DNA of 64,000 nucleotides. Source: JAANXG01 sp049583715 (GTDB lineage: Bacteria > Pseudomonadota > Gammaproteobacteria > Arenicellales > JAANXG01). A program made the translations under genes and the position numbers. Each line of letters begins with the position of its first letter. Within the stretch, counting starts at the first letter, position 1. Shown here piece after piece: positions 18,056 to 26,868 of the stretch. Under the pieces are notes generated by a model. That model saw only the letters and a program-made list of their open reading frames with translations. It was not told the origin of the DNA and did no database searches. The DNA is taken from contig JBAUWJ010000135.1 in the NCBI GenBank assembly GCA_049583715.1, positions 8,885 through 72,884 on the forward strand, in the 5' to 3' direction.

Positions 18056-19054
18056 ATGACATCGATTGACGACGTCGAGGCAGGCGTGTCGCCGCAACCC
18101 GGTCGCGTGGTCCTCCCGGAGAGCTTCGATGAGCGAATCCTGCGGGCCGCCGAACGTCTTGCCGAGGGCGGGACGATACGGCCGGTGCTGCTTGGTGCGC
18201 GGGCGGACCTGGGACGGGCCGCGAGTGCCATCGGCGTAAGCCTCGACCACGTCGATGTCGTCGATCCCGATGAAGGCGATCTCCTCGACGGGTATGCCGA
18301 GGCTTACACACAAGGTCGTCCCCGCACCAACGCGGGTATGGCACGGCGTTTGCTCAAACGGCCTCTGTATTTCGGCGGCATGATGGTCAAGCTGGGCGAT
18401 GCCGAGGCCATGCTCGGGGGCGCCGCGAGCCCCACGCGGCGGGTCATCGAGGCGGGCCTGCTCACCACAGGCCTCGCTGCAGGGATCACGACTCCGTCGA
18501 GCTTCTTCCTGATGCTCGTGCCCGGCTTCCGCGGGCAGGAAACCGCACGACTCATATTCTCGGACTGTGCCGTGAACATCGACCCGAGCGCCGAGGACCT
18601 GGCGGCCATCGCCCTGGCATCGGCCGACACCGCGCGCAGGCTGCTCAACGAGGAACCCCGCGTCGCACTGCTCTCCTTCTCCACGCACGGCAGTGCACAC
18701 CATCGACTCGCGGATAAGGTCAGGGAGGCGCTGGCGATCGCCCGGAATCGAGCGCCGGGTCTTGCCATCGACGGTGAGCTCCAGGCCGACGCGGCGCTGA
18801 TACCACGGATCGCCGCCCGCAAGGTTTCCGGCGAAAGCCCGGTCGCGGGCCGTGCCAACGTACTGGTGTTCCCCGATCTCAACGCCGGCAACATCGCCTA
18901 CAAGCTGCTCCAGCACCTCGGTGGTGCCACTGCCCTCGGACCCGTGCTCCAGGGCTTCGCCCGCCCTTTGTCCGACTTGTCACGGGGAGCCGATATTGAA
19001 GACATCATCGCCACCGCGCGCATCGTGCTCGCCATGGGGCGCGACACTTCATGA
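18056..19054 (+). CDS. pta: Phosphate acetyltransferase (PTA/PTB family)
   Basis: 332 aa from the ATG at 18056, with AAGGGAGA as the ribosome-binding site. A long upstream in-frame extension is antisense to citrate synthase. It is a stand-alone PTA_PTB domain, as usual for the pta genes of sulfonate degraders. Typical stretches include GRVVLPESFDERILRAAERL at the start, ITTPSSFFLMLVPGF, ALLSFSTHGSAHH and VLVFPDLNAGNIAYKLLQ at the end. It converts acetyl phosphate plus CoA to acetyl-CoA, consuming the product of Xsc. The gene is convergent with the tauC gene of the taurine island. Confidence 0.93.
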   Translation: MTSIDDVEAGVSPQPGRVVLPESFDERILRAAERLAEGGTIRPVLLGARADLGRAASAIGVSLDHVDVVDPDEGDLLDGYAEAYTQGRPRTNAGMARRLLKRPLYFGGMMVKLGDAEAMLGGAASPTRRVIEAGLLTTGLAAGITTPSSFFLMLVPGFRGQETARLIFSDCAVNIDPSAEDLAAIALASADTARRLLNEEPRVALLSFSTHGSAHHRLADKVREALAIARNRAPGLAIDGELQADAALIPRIAARKVSGESPVAGRANVLVFPDLNAGNIAYKLLQHLGGATALGPVLQGFARPLSDLSRGADIEDIIATARIVLAMGRDTS

Positions 19055-19114
19055 GGCTCCGGCGGGATCCGGCAACCGCCAACGAGGTCATCGCTGCCCG
19101 ATCGACGGATGCGT

Positions 19115-19996
19115 CTACACCTTGCCCTTCCAGGGCACGAGTGCGCGCTCGAGGTAGCGCATGAACAGGTCGAACGCGTAGGCGATGGCGCCGATGACGA
19201 CGATGCCCACGATGACCACGTCGGTCACCAGGAAATCCGCGGCCTGCTGAATCATGGCACCCAGGCCACGCTGTGCCGCTACCAGCTCGGCGGCAACCAG
19301 GGTGGTCCAGCCGAAGCCGATGCCGATGCGCATGCCGGTCAGAATCTCGGGCATCGCCCCCTTGACGATGACGTGCCAGATGACCTGCCAGCGGCTCGCC
19401 CCCATGGAATAGGCGGCGTGGATCTGCTCTATCGAGACCGAGCGCACGCCGGCGCGCGTGTTGAGCACCATCGGCGCGAAGATGGCCAGAAAGATGACCC
19501 CGATCTTGTTGAGCTCGCCGATGCCGAACCAGATGATCATCAGCGGCAGATAGGCGAGCGGCGGTATCGGTCGGTAGAACTCGATTATCGGATCGAACAT
19601 CCCCCGCGCCACGCGGTTGACACCCATAAGTATGCCGATGGGAATCGCGGTCACGCAGGACAGAAAGAATGCGGAGAACACGCGCACGAAGCTCGCCCAG
19701 GTGTGCTGCCACAGCGTCGCGCCACCGAAGCCCTCGGTGGCAACGTTGACGAGACGATGGAAAATGACGATGGGCGACGGCAGAAAGAGGGGACGGATCA
19801 GGTGGAAGACCGCAGTCGCGAGGTACCAGAGTACGAACAACGTCACGGTGCTGGCCACGCTGATCGCGACGCTGCGGCCCTGCCCGGGTGCTCCGTAGGA
19901 GTCGCCCGCCTTCGCGGGACCCTTGGCAAACAATCCACTCAGAAAGCTGAACAAGGATCCGCTAGGCTTGTCGGCGTTGACGCTGTTGTTGGCCAT
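19115..19996 (-). CDS. tauC: Taurine/sulfonate ABC transporter permease
   Basis: 293 aa. After a soluble N-terminal stretch of about 45 residues there are six membrane segments. The binding-protein-dependent permease (EAA) region is seen as HAAYSMGASRWQVIWHVIVKGAMPEILTGMRIGIG. This is typical of the TauC/SsuC/NrtB class. It is the last gene of the tpa-tauABC unit, and its start overlaps the end of tauB by 35 bp, implying coupled translation. The substrate assignment rests on the adjacent tpa, xsc and tauR genes. Confidence 0.92.
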   Translation of the reverse strand: MANNSVNADKPSGSLFSFLSGLFAKGPAKAGDSYGAPGQGRSVAISVASTVTLFVLWYLATAVFHLIRPLFLPSPIVIFHRLVNVATEGFGGATLWQHTWASFVRVFSAFFLSCVTAIPIGILMGVNRVARGMFDPIIEFYRPIPPLAYLPLMIIWFGIGELNKIGVIFLAIFAPMVLNTRAGVRSVSIEQIHAAYSMGASRWQVIWHVIVKGAMPEILTGMRIGIGFGWTTLVAAELVAAQRGLGAMIQQAADFLVTDVVIVGIVVIGAIAYAFDLFMRYLERALVPWKGKV

Positions 19997-20792
19997 CGCT
20001 TTCCCCCGCGGAGCGTTCGTCGCCGTAGATGATGCTGAGGACGGCTTCCCGCATCTTGATGAATTCCGGACTCGACTTCACCGCGCGCGCATCGCGGCAT
20101 TCGAAGAAGCGTTGCTGGAAGTCGAGGTCGTAGCTGTGGGTGATACGCCCGGGGCGCGGCGACATGACGATCAGCCGGGTCGCCATGAACAAAGCCTCCT
20201 CGACGCTGTGGGTGATGAAGAACACCATCTTCGCCGTCTCACGCCACACGTCGAGCACCAGCTCCTGCATGGATTCGCGGGTCAGCGCATCGAGCGCGCC
20301 GAGAGGCTCGTCCATCAGCAACATCGCCGGGTCGCTCGTGAGCGCACGCGCCATGCCGACCCGTTGTTGCATGCCGCCGGAGAGTTGATAAATGGGATGA
20401 TGATCGAATCCCTCCAGGCCGACGAGCGCCAGGTTCTTGGCGGCGATCTCGCGCCGCTTGGCCCTGGCGACGCCCTGCAGCTTCAAACCGAACTCGACGT
20501 TCTGGAGCACGTCGAGCCAGGGCATCAGAGCATGCTTCTGGAACACCACCCCGCGATCGGCGCCGGGGCCCGTAATCATCCGCTCATCGAGCAGGATGCT
20601 GCCCTGGCTGGGGGCGATGAAGCCCGCCATCAGATTGAGCAAAGTGGTCTTGCCGCAGCCCGACGCACCCAGGGCTACGACGAATTCGCGGTCTTCGATG
20701 GAGAGGTTTATTCCCTCCAGGGCATGAACCTCCTCACCGGGGCGCCGCCCCGGATAAATGACTGCAGCATCTTGGACCCGCAGTGTGGTCAT
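19962..20792 (-). CDS. tauB: Taurine/sulfonate ABC transporter ATP-binding protein
   Basis: 276 aa from the ATG at 20792 (MTTLRVQDAAVIYPG). Walker A is GASGCGKTT (42-50), the signature is LSGGMQQRVGMARAL, and Walker B is MLLMDEPLGALD, followed by the switch histidine in FFITHSVEEAL. It belongs to the TauB/SsuB/NrtD group. It lies downstream of tauA, with a strong stem-loop in the 76-bp gap, and overlaps tauC by 35 bp. It energises taurine import through TauC. Confidence 0.93.
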   Translation of the reverse strand: MTTLRVQDAAVIYPGRRPGEEVHALEGINLSIEDREFVVALGASGCGKTTLLNLMAGFIAPSQGSILLDERMITGPGADRGVVFQKHALMPWLDVLQNVEFGLKLQGVARAKRREIAAKNLALVGLEGFDHHPIYQLSGGMQQRVGMARALTSDPAMLLMDEPLGALDALTRESMQELVLDVWRETAKMVFFITHSVEEALFMATRLIVMSPRPGRITHSYDLDFQQRFFECRDARAVKSSPEFIKMREAVLSIIYGDERSAGESDGQQQRQRRQA

Positions 20793-20828
20793 GGCTCGCG
20801 CGGCTATGTGGGCGGCAGGGAGAAGGGA

Positions 20829-20857
20829 GGGCCCGACCCGCATCGCGGATCGGGCCC
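20829..20857 (-). terminator. Intercistronic stem-loop between tauA and tauB
   Basis: GGGCCCGA (20829-20836) pairs with TCGGGCCC (20850-20857). The stem extends inward past one mismatch by three more pairs. There is no T-tract after it on the minus strand. Such hairpins behind binding-protein genes usually stabilise the upstream mRNA and reduce downstream expression. Confidence 0.65.
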
Positions 20858-20868
20858 AAACAGGTTCC

Positions 20869-21891
20869 CTACTTCATCTTCATGGCCATTTCCACGTATT
20901 CCGGATTCACGAACTTGCTGTAATCAGGCATTACGGCCGGAATCTTCTTCTGGTCCTTCAGGAATTCCGACGTGAGATAGAGAGCCTTCGCGGCACCACT
21001 GTCCTTGCCGCCGCCGAGCCATTTGTTCGAGGCCTCCTCCTTGAGGGTCGGAAAGCTGTACGCCGCCATCGCAGCAGGCACGTCCTTGGGGTCGCCGCCC
21101 GTCAACTTCGCGATCGACTTCACCATCGGGGAATCCGGCGTCCAGGCTGATGGGTCTTTGCGATAGGCATTGTCTTCGTCGGCGATGATCTTCACGAATT
21201 TCGCCATGAAGTCCTTGTGCGCCTCGCCCCACTTGCGGTCCACGAGGACACCGTCGAAGGTGCACTTGCCCCAGTTGCAAAGCTGCCCGGAGCTGATCAG
21301 GACCTTGCCGGTCTGCTTGATGCGGGAAAGCGCGGGATCCCAGACGAACGCGCCGTCGATGTCACCGCGCTGCCAGGCGGCAGCGATCGCCTGAGGCTGC
21401 ATGTTCAGGACCGTTACCTCGTCCGGTTTGATCCCGAACTGCTCGAGTGCGAACAGGAGCTGGTAGTGACTGGTGGAAACGAACGGCGTAGCCAGCTTCT
21501 TCCCCTTCAAATCCTGCGGAGCTTTGATGCCGGAACCGTTGCGCACGACGAGCTCTTCGGCCGAGGCGATGTCCTCGAGTATCCAGAAAAGCTGCGCATC
21601 GATGCCACGGCTCAGGCCGGCCGCGATCGGGCTGGAGCCCGCGACCGCAATCTGAAGGTCACCGGAAGCCATGGCGTTGATGACCTGCGCCCCCGAGTCG
21701 AAGCGACTCCACTTGATCTTGTAGCCGGTTTCCTTCTCGAACTTGCCCGCCCCGATGGCGGCCTTCCAGGGATTGAGCATCAATTGATGGGCTATGGCCA
21801 CCTCCTGCGCCTGACTCACGCCGATGCTAACGAGCATCAGCGCGAGTGGCAACACGAGAACGCGACCGATGAGAACGACGAACTTCTTCAT
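20869..21891 (-). CDS. tauA: Taurine ABC transporter periplasmic substrate-binding protein
   Basis: 340 aa from the ATG at 21891, with a near-perfect AAGGAGG (21897-21903) ribosome-binding site. An N-terminal signal peptide (KKFVVLIGRVLVLPLALMLVS, cleavage near SQA) is followed by a NMT1/TauA-like fold, with VAIAHQLMLNPWKAAIGAGKFEKETG at the start and FDSGAQVINAMASGDLQIAVAGSSP. It binds taurine or related sulfonates in the periplasm and delivers them to TauBC. It lies 53 bp downstream of tpa. Confidence 0.94.
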   Translation of the reverse strand: MKKFVVLIGRVLVLPLALMLVSIGVSQAQEVAIAHQLMLNPWKAAIGAGKFEKETGYKIKWSRFDSGAQVINAMASGDLQIAVAGSSPIAAGLSRGIDAQLFWILEDIASAEELVVRNGSGIKAPQDLKGKKLATPFVSTSHYQLLFALEQFGIKPDEVTVLNMQPQAIAAAWQRGDIDGAFVWDPALSRIKQTGKVLISSGQLCNWGKCTFDGVLVDRKWGEAHKDFMAKFVKIIADEDNAYRKDPSAWTPDSPMVKSIAKLTGGDPKDVPAAMAAYSFPTLKEEASNKWLGGGKDSGAAKALYLTSEFLKDQKKIPAVMPDYSKFVNPEYVEMAMKMK

Positions 21892-21944
21892 AGTATCCTC
21901 CTTACGGTGGTGTAACACGCTGTCAGTATGAGGCATGGGCCTTA

Positions 21945-23294
21945 TCAGGCACCACTCGCGCGTTTGACGTCGACGGCCTGGGGTGAATACACCTTCAGCA
22001 CGTCGCGCAGTATAGCGCAGATTTCCTCGATGTGGCTCTCCTTCGCAACCAGGGGTGGTGCGATGATCCCTGCGTCGCCCGTGGTCTTGATGTGCAAACC
22101 GGCTTCGAACAAGCGCTTTTGCACCTCGAGACCGCGCGCCCCCGGTCGCTCTCCCGGGGCGAGATCGAAGCCGGCGATCATGCCGTAGCCCCGTATGTCC
22201 GTGATGACGGGAAGATCGCTCAGAGCGAATACGGCTTCGAGAAACTGCGGTGACATGCCGGCGGCGCGATCGAACAGCTCCTCCTGCTCGTAGATATCGA
22301 GCGTTGCCAGCGCGGCAGCGCACGCCACCGGATGCGCCGAGTAGGTATAACCGTGAAAAAGCTCGATCGAATCGGCGGGGGCGGCGCGCATGATCGTGTC
22401 GTAAATAGTCCTGCTCGCCGCTACGGCACCCATGGGTATCGCGCCGTTCGTCATCGCCTTGGCCATCGTGATCATGTCGGGCGTCACGTCGAAGCTCTGC
22501 GCTCCGAAGGCCTTGCCCGTGCGACCGAAACCGCAGATCACTTCATCGAACACCAGAAGAATGCCGTTGGCGTCGCAGATCTCGCGCAAGCGCTGCAGAT
22601 AGCCCTTCGGGGGCACCAGAATACCCGTGGAGCCGGCGATCGGCTCGACGAAGCAGGCGGCGATCGTGTCCGCGCCATACAGGTCGACGATGCGCTTCAG
22701 GTCCTCCGCAAGGTCGGCACCCGCATCCGGTTCGCCTTTGCTGAAGCGGTTCTCAGGCAGCCAGGTATGACGCATGTGCACCACACCCGCGAGGCCGGCA
22801 CCGAACGCGTCGCGATTCTTCATCAAGCCGCTCAAGGAGGTGCCGCCGATGTTGACTCCGTGATAGGCGCGTTCGCGTGACACGAACCGCATACGCTGCC
22901 CCTCTCCTCGTGCCCGGTGATAGGCAAGCGCAATCTTGAGCGCCGTATCCACGGCTTCGGAACCGGAGTTGCCGAAAAAGACATAGTCGAGATCACCGGG
23001 GGTGAGCGCGGCGATACGCTGTGCGAGCTCGAAGGAGAGGGGTTGCCCCGTCTGGAACGGAGCGCAGTAATCGAGCCCCGAAAGCTGCTTGGCGACCGCG
23101 TCCGTGATTTCCCGCCGGCCGTGCCCCGCAGCGCAGCAAAACAGCCCCGACGATCCGTCGATGATGCGCTTCCCTTGCCGGCTCCAGTAGTGCAGGCCCT
23201 CGGCGCGAACGAAAAGACGCGGGTGCGCCTTGAAGTCGCGATTCGCGGTGAACGGCATCCAGTGGTGTTCGAGGGACTCCCCAGCAGGTTTCAT
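21945..23294 (-). CDS. tpa: Taurine--pyruvate aminotransferase (class III)
   Basis: 449 aa from the ATG at 23294 (MKPAGESLEHHW). It is a class III PLP enzyme with a phosphate-binding NSGSEAV (109-115), PLP aspartate D250 in VFDEV, and the internal-aldimine lysine K279 in MITMAKAMTNG. It converts taurine plus pyruvate to sulfoacetaldehyde plus L-alanine. Assignment within the omega-amino acid:pyruvate group rests on context: tauR is divergent, xsc follows tauR, and tauABC is downstream. It is the first gene of the minus-strand taurine operon. Confidence 0.93.
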   Translation of the reverse strand: MKPAGESLEHHWMPFTANRDFKAHPRLFVRAEGLHYWSRQGKRIIDGSSGLFCCAAGHGRREITDAVAKQLSGLDYCAPFQTGQPLSFELAQRIAALTPGDLDYVFFGNSGSEAVDTALKIALAYHRARGEGQRMRFVSRERAYHGVNIGGTSLSGLMKNRDAFGAGLAGVVHMRHTWLPENRFSKGEPDAGADLAEDLKRIVDLYGADTIAACFVEPIAGSTGILVPPKGYLQRLREICDANGILLVFDEVICGFGRTGKAFGAQSFDVTPDMITMAKAMTNGAIPMGAVAASRTIYDTIMRAAPADSIELFHGYTYSAHPVACAAALATLDIYEQEELFDRAAGMSPQFLEAVFALSDLPVITDIRGYGMIAGFDLAPGERPGARGLEVQKRLFEAGLHIKTTGDAGIIAPPLVAKESHIEEICAILRDVLKVYSPQAVDVKRASGA

Positions 23295-23335
23295 GCAGGC
23301 TTTCCGGGTGTCTGAACCTGGTACCGGGTTTATGC

Positions 23336-23390
23336 TAGACTGGGGTCGCTGGGCACGGTAGAGCCAGTTACCCACCCCCGATTAGACCAG
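23336..23390. promoter_or_regulatory. Candidate TauR operator: three TAGA(G)CCAG-like sites
   Basis: Three similar sites lie in the tpa-tauR divergent gap: TAGACTGG (23336-23343), TAGAGCCAG (23359-23367) and TAGACCAG (23383-23390). Their starts are 23 and 24 bp apart, about two helical turns, on one face of the DNA. MocR-type TauR regulators are known to bind direct repeats between tauR and taurine genes. The last site abuts the tauR start codon, which would fit autoregulation. Confidence 0.55.
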
Positions 23391-23393
23391 TAG

Positions 23394-24899
23394 ATGCGGG
23401 ACCAACTCCTTCACCTGTCTTCGGGCAGCCATGCCAACCTGCAGGGCCAGATTCGCGAGATGCTGGTTTCGGCCATACTCGATGGCCACATCCCGGCCGG
23501 TAACGTCCTGCCCTCCTGCCGCAAGTTGGCCCTGCAGCTCGGAGTAGCGCGCAACACGGTCGTGCTGGCCTACCAGCAGCTCGTGGAAGAGGGCTACCTG
23601 ATCGCCCGAGAGCGCAGCGGCTACTACGTCAACAAAGACATTCTTGCCGGCCGCGTCGACCGAGAACAACACGCCGCCGCGCATTGCAAGACCGAGCTGA
23701 AGTGGGGCAAGCGGCTGAAGCTCGAGCCTTCCGCGCAGCGCAACATCGTCAAGCCCCGCGACTGGCAGAAATATCCCTATCCCTTCATCTACGGGCAGTT
23801 CGATCCGGCTCTCTTTCCGGTCTCCGACTGGCGCGAATGTGCGCGGGAAGCGCTCAGCATTGCGGCGATCCGGGAATGGGCGCGCGACAGCGTCGACAGC
23901 GACGATCCGCTGCTCATCGAGCAGATCCGCACGCGTGTGCTCCCCCGCCGGGGGGTGTGGGCCTCGCCGGAGGAGATACTGGTCACGGTGGGCGCGCAAC
24001 AAGCGCTCTACATCATCGCGAGCCTTCTGATCGACGCGCATACGGTCGTCGGGGTGGAAGAGCCGGGCTACCCGGACGCACGCAACATACTTGCCAGTCG
24101 CCGCTGCGCACTGGTGCCGTTGCCGCTCGATGACATGGGCCTGGTCGTCGACGAACGCCTGCGCGCATGCGAGTACGTCTACGTCACACCGAGCCACCAG
24201 TCGCCGACGACCCTGACCATGCCGCTGGCCCGGCGCCGGCAGCTCCTGGCACAGGCGGCCGATACCGACCTCGTCGTCATCGAGGACGACTACGAAAGCG
24301 AAACCAACTATCTCGGCGAGCCCACGCTGGCCCTGAAGGGTCTCGATGTCGACGGCCGTGTGATCTACGTGGGCAGCCTTTCCAAGACGCTCGCGCCCGG
24401 CCTGCGCCTGGGCTACCTGGTGGCGGCGCCGGAGCTCGTGCGCGAGGCGCGCGCCCTGCGCCGGCTGATACTTCGCCACCCCCCCGCCAACAATCAACGC
24501 GCGGTGGCGCTGTTTCTCGCGCGCGGACACCACGACTCGCTGGTGCGCCGGCTGAGCCATGCCTACAAGGACCGCTGGCAGGCGATGGGCGACGCACTTT
24601 CGCACTACCTGCCCGATTCGGCGCGCGTGCCCACCTTCGGCGGCACGTCCTTCTGGGTCAAGGGTCCCGGGCACCTCGATGCGCGGGAGCTGCAACGCCG
24701 AGCGCTCGAGCACGGCATCCTTCTGGAAGCGGGTGAGGTGCACTTCATGGCCGAGCACCCCCCGCTGAACTGTTTTCGCTTGGGCTTTTCATCCATAGCC
24801 GTCGATCGCATCGAGCCCGGGGTACGCAAGCTTGCCGCGCTCGTGCACGAGCTCGCGGATGAGAGCCGCCTGCACGCTGGCGCAGACAAAAGCCCGTGA
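23394..24899 (+). CDS. tauR: MocR-family regulator of taurine catabolism, TauR
   Basis: 501 aa. An N-terminal GntR-type winged helix (about 17-85; GHIPAGNVLPSCRKLALQLGVARNTVVLAYQQLVEEGYL) is fused to a class I aminotransferase-like domain, with the PLP lysine predicted at K331 in GSLSKTLAPGLRLGYL. MocR proteins use PLP to sense amino compounds. TauR activates taurine genes in response to taurine. It is divergent from tpa by 99 bp and followed after 102 bp by xsc, which supports the specific assignment. The start ATG overlaps the third candidate operator region closely. Confidence 0.93.
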   Translation: MRDQLLHLSSGSHANLQGQIREMLVSAILDGHIPAGNVLPSCRKLALQLGVARNTVVLAYQQLVEEGYLIARERSGYYVNKDILAGRVDREQHAAAHCKTELKWGKRLKLEPSAQRNIVKPRDWQKYPYPFIYGQFDPALFPVSDWRECAREALSIAAIREWARDSVDSDDPLLIEQIRTRVLPRRGVWASPEEILVTVGAQQALYIIASLLIDAHTVVGVEEPGYPDARNILASRRCALVPLPLDDMGLVVDERLRACEYVYVTPSHQSPTTLTMPLARRRQLLAQAADTDLVVIEDDYESETNYLGEPTLALKGLDVDGRVIYVGSLSKTLAPGLRLGYLVAAPELVREARALRRLILRHPPANNQRAVALFLARGHHDSLVRRLSHAYKDRWQAMGDALSHYLPDSARVPTFGGTSFWVKGPGHLDARELQRRALEHGILLEAGEVHFMAEHPPLNCFRLGFSSIAVDRIEPGVRKLAALVHELADESRLHAGADKSP

Positions 24900-25001
24900 C
24901 TGGCCCTACCCCGCCGGCGGACCGGAGCCTAGATTAATCAGCGTCGGAGAGCCGCCGGTTGACGTTGGCACAAGTTTAATTGCAGCGGAGGAACCCAAAT
25001 C

Positions 25002-26756
25002 ATGGCACGCATGACTCCAAGTGAAGCTTTCGTCGAAACCCTGGCCGCGCACGGCGTAGCGAACGTGTTCGGCATCGTCGGCTCCGCCTACATGGATGCA
25101 CTCGATCTCTTCCCCGCGGCCGGCATCCGCTTCATTCCGACCGTCCACGAGCAGGGCGCCGCGCACATGGCGGACGGCTACGCGCGCGTGAGCGGCCGCC
25201 ACGGGGTATGCATCGGCCAGAACGGACCCGGCATCACCAATTTCGTCACGGCGATCGCCGCCGCCTACTGGGCGCACAGCCCGGTGCTCGCCGTCACGCC
25301 GGAGACCGGCTCCACCACCATCGGCCTCGGCGGCTTCCAGGAAACCGAGCAGATGCCGATCTTCTCGAAGATCACCAAGTACCAGGGGCACGTCAACGGC
25401 CCCGGCCGCATGGCGGAGCTCACCGGCCGCTGCCTGGACATGGCGCTCGCCGAGCGCGGACCCACGCAGCTCAATATTCCGCGAGACTTCTTCTACGGCG
25501 AGATCGACACTGCCATCCCCGAGCCCCGCAATATCGAGCGCGGCGCCGGGGGCGAGCGCAGCCTGTCCGAAGCGGTGGAGCTGCTCGCGAGCGCCCGGTT
25601 CCCGGTCATCGTCTCCGGGGGCGGTGTCATCATGGCCGACGGCATGGCGCAGTGCGTCGCCCTCGCCGAGCGCCTGAGCGCGCCGGTGGTGAACAGCTAT
25701 CTGCATAACGACTCCTTCCCGGCAAACCATCCCTTGTGGTGCGGTCCGCTCGGCTACCAGGGCTCGAAGGCGGGCATGAAGCTGATCCAGCAGGCTGATG
25801 TGGTGCTCGCGCTCGGCACGCGCCTGGGACCTTTCGGCACGCTGCCGCAGTACGGCATCGACTACTGGCCGGAGGAGGCGAAAATCATCCAGGTCGATGC
25901 CGACCACAAGATGCTCGGCCTGGTGAAGCCGATCGCGGTCGGCATCTGGGGCGATGCCAAGGCCGCAGCGGCGGCCATCCTCGAACGCCTCGAGGGCAGG
26001 CAGCTCGCATGCCGGCAAAACAAGGACGAGCGCATGGCCGAGATCACACACCGGAAAGAAGCCTGGGAATCGGAGCTCGACGGCTGGACCCAGGAGACTG
26101 ATGAATGGAGCCGGCAGGTGAGCCGGGAGGACGCCGGATTCCTGCACCCACGCCAGGTGCTGCGCGAGCTGGAGCAGGCGATGCCGGACGACGCCATGGT
26201 CTCGACCGACATCGGCAACATCTGCTCGGTGTCGAACAGTTATCTGCGCTTCAACCAGCCCAACAGCTTCTTCGCCGCGATGAGCTTCGGCAACTGCGGC
26301 TACGCCTTTCCGACGATCGTCGGCGCCAAGGTTGCCGCACCCGACCGGCCCGCCGTCGCCTATGTCGGTGACGGTGCCTGGGCCATGAGCATGGGCGAGA
26401 TCCTCACCTGCGTGCGCGAGCGCATCCCCGTCACTCCGGTGGTGTTCAACAACAGGCAATGGGGCGCGGAGAAGAAGAACCAGGTGGACTTCTACGCCCG
26501 GCGCTTCGAAGGGGTGAACCTGGAGAATCCGAGCTTTGCACAGATCGGCATCGCGATGGGCGCACAAGGTGTCGTCCTGGACAAGATCGAGGATATCGGC
26601 CCTGCACTGCGCAAGGCCTGCGAGGACCAGCGCGCGGGTAAGACCACGATTCTCGAAGTCATGTGCACCCGTGAGCTCGGCGATCCGTTCCGCCGCGACG
26701 CGCTCAAGAAGCCGGTGCGCCTGCTGGACAAGTACAAGGCTTACACCGTCAACTGA
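25002..26756 (+). CDS. xsc: Sulfoacetaldehyde acetyltransferase
   Basis: 584 aa, the usual Xsc length. It is a thiamine-diphosphate enzyme with catalytic glutamate E50 in VHEQGAAHMADG and the TPP/Mg motif GDG(456-458)...NN(483-484) in GDGAWAMSMGEI through VVFNNRQWG. The sequences QTEQMP-like ETEQMPIFSKITKYQGHV and EKKNQVDFYARRFEGVNL are typical of Xsc rather than acetolactate synthase. It converts sulfoacetaldehyde plus phosphate to acetyl phosphate plus sulfite. GGAGG lies just upstream. A strong terminator follows. Confidence 0.96.
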   Translation: MARMTPSEAFVETLAAHGVANVFGIVGSAYMDALDLFPAAGIRFIPTVHEQGAAHMADGYARVSGRHGVCIGQNGPGITNFVTAIAAAYWAHSPVLAVTPETGSTTIGLGGFQETEQMPIFSKITKYQGHVNGPGRMAELTGRCLDMALAERGPTQLNIPRDFFYGEIDTAIPEPRNIERGAGGERSLSEAVELLASARFPVIVSGGGVIMADGMAQCVALAERLSAPVVNSYLHNDSFPANHPLWCGPLGYQGSKAGMKLIQQADVVLALGTRLGPFGTLPQYGIDYWPEEAKIIQVDADHKMLGLVKPIAVGIWGDAKAAAAAILERLEGRQLACRQNKDERMAEITHRKEAWESELDGWTQETDEWSRQVSREDAGFLHPRQVLRELEQAMPDDAMVSTDIGNICSVSNSYLRFNQPNSFFAAMSFGNCGYAFPTIVGAKVAAPDRPAVAYVGDGAWAMSMGEILTCVRERIPVTPVVFNNRQWGAEKKNQVDFYARRFEGVNLENPSFAQIGIAMGAQGVVLDKIEDIGPALRKACEDQRAGKTTILEVMCTRELGDPFRRDALKKPVRLLDKYKAYTVN

Positions 26757-26767
26757 CAACGTGGTTC

Positions 26768-26804
26768 TGCCCGGGGCACCTCGAGCTCAAAGGTGCCCCG
26801 GGCA
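26768..26804 (+). terminator. Rho-independent-type terminator of xsc
   Basis: TGCCCGGGGCACCT (26768-26781) pairs perfectly over 14 bp with AGGTGCCCCGGGCA (26791-26804), with a 9-nt loop. It is followed by TTGTTCGTTC, a weak T-rich tail. Confidence 0.85.
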
Positions 26805-26868
26805 TTGTTCGTTCTACAAGTATCTTCCGCGCCTTCGAACCTGGACCAGGGATGCGATGGATTTGCGG

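Noticed and set aside
17039..19054. A 671-codon frame ending in pta
   Set aside because: The upstream 339 codons are antisense to citrate synthase. The ATG at 18056 has a good ribosome-binding site and matches the family start.
24955..24980. Sigma-54-like TTGGCAC...TTGCA upstream of xsc
   Set aside because: The distance between the GG and GC elements is 13 bp instead of the required 10, so it does not fit a -24/-12 promoter.
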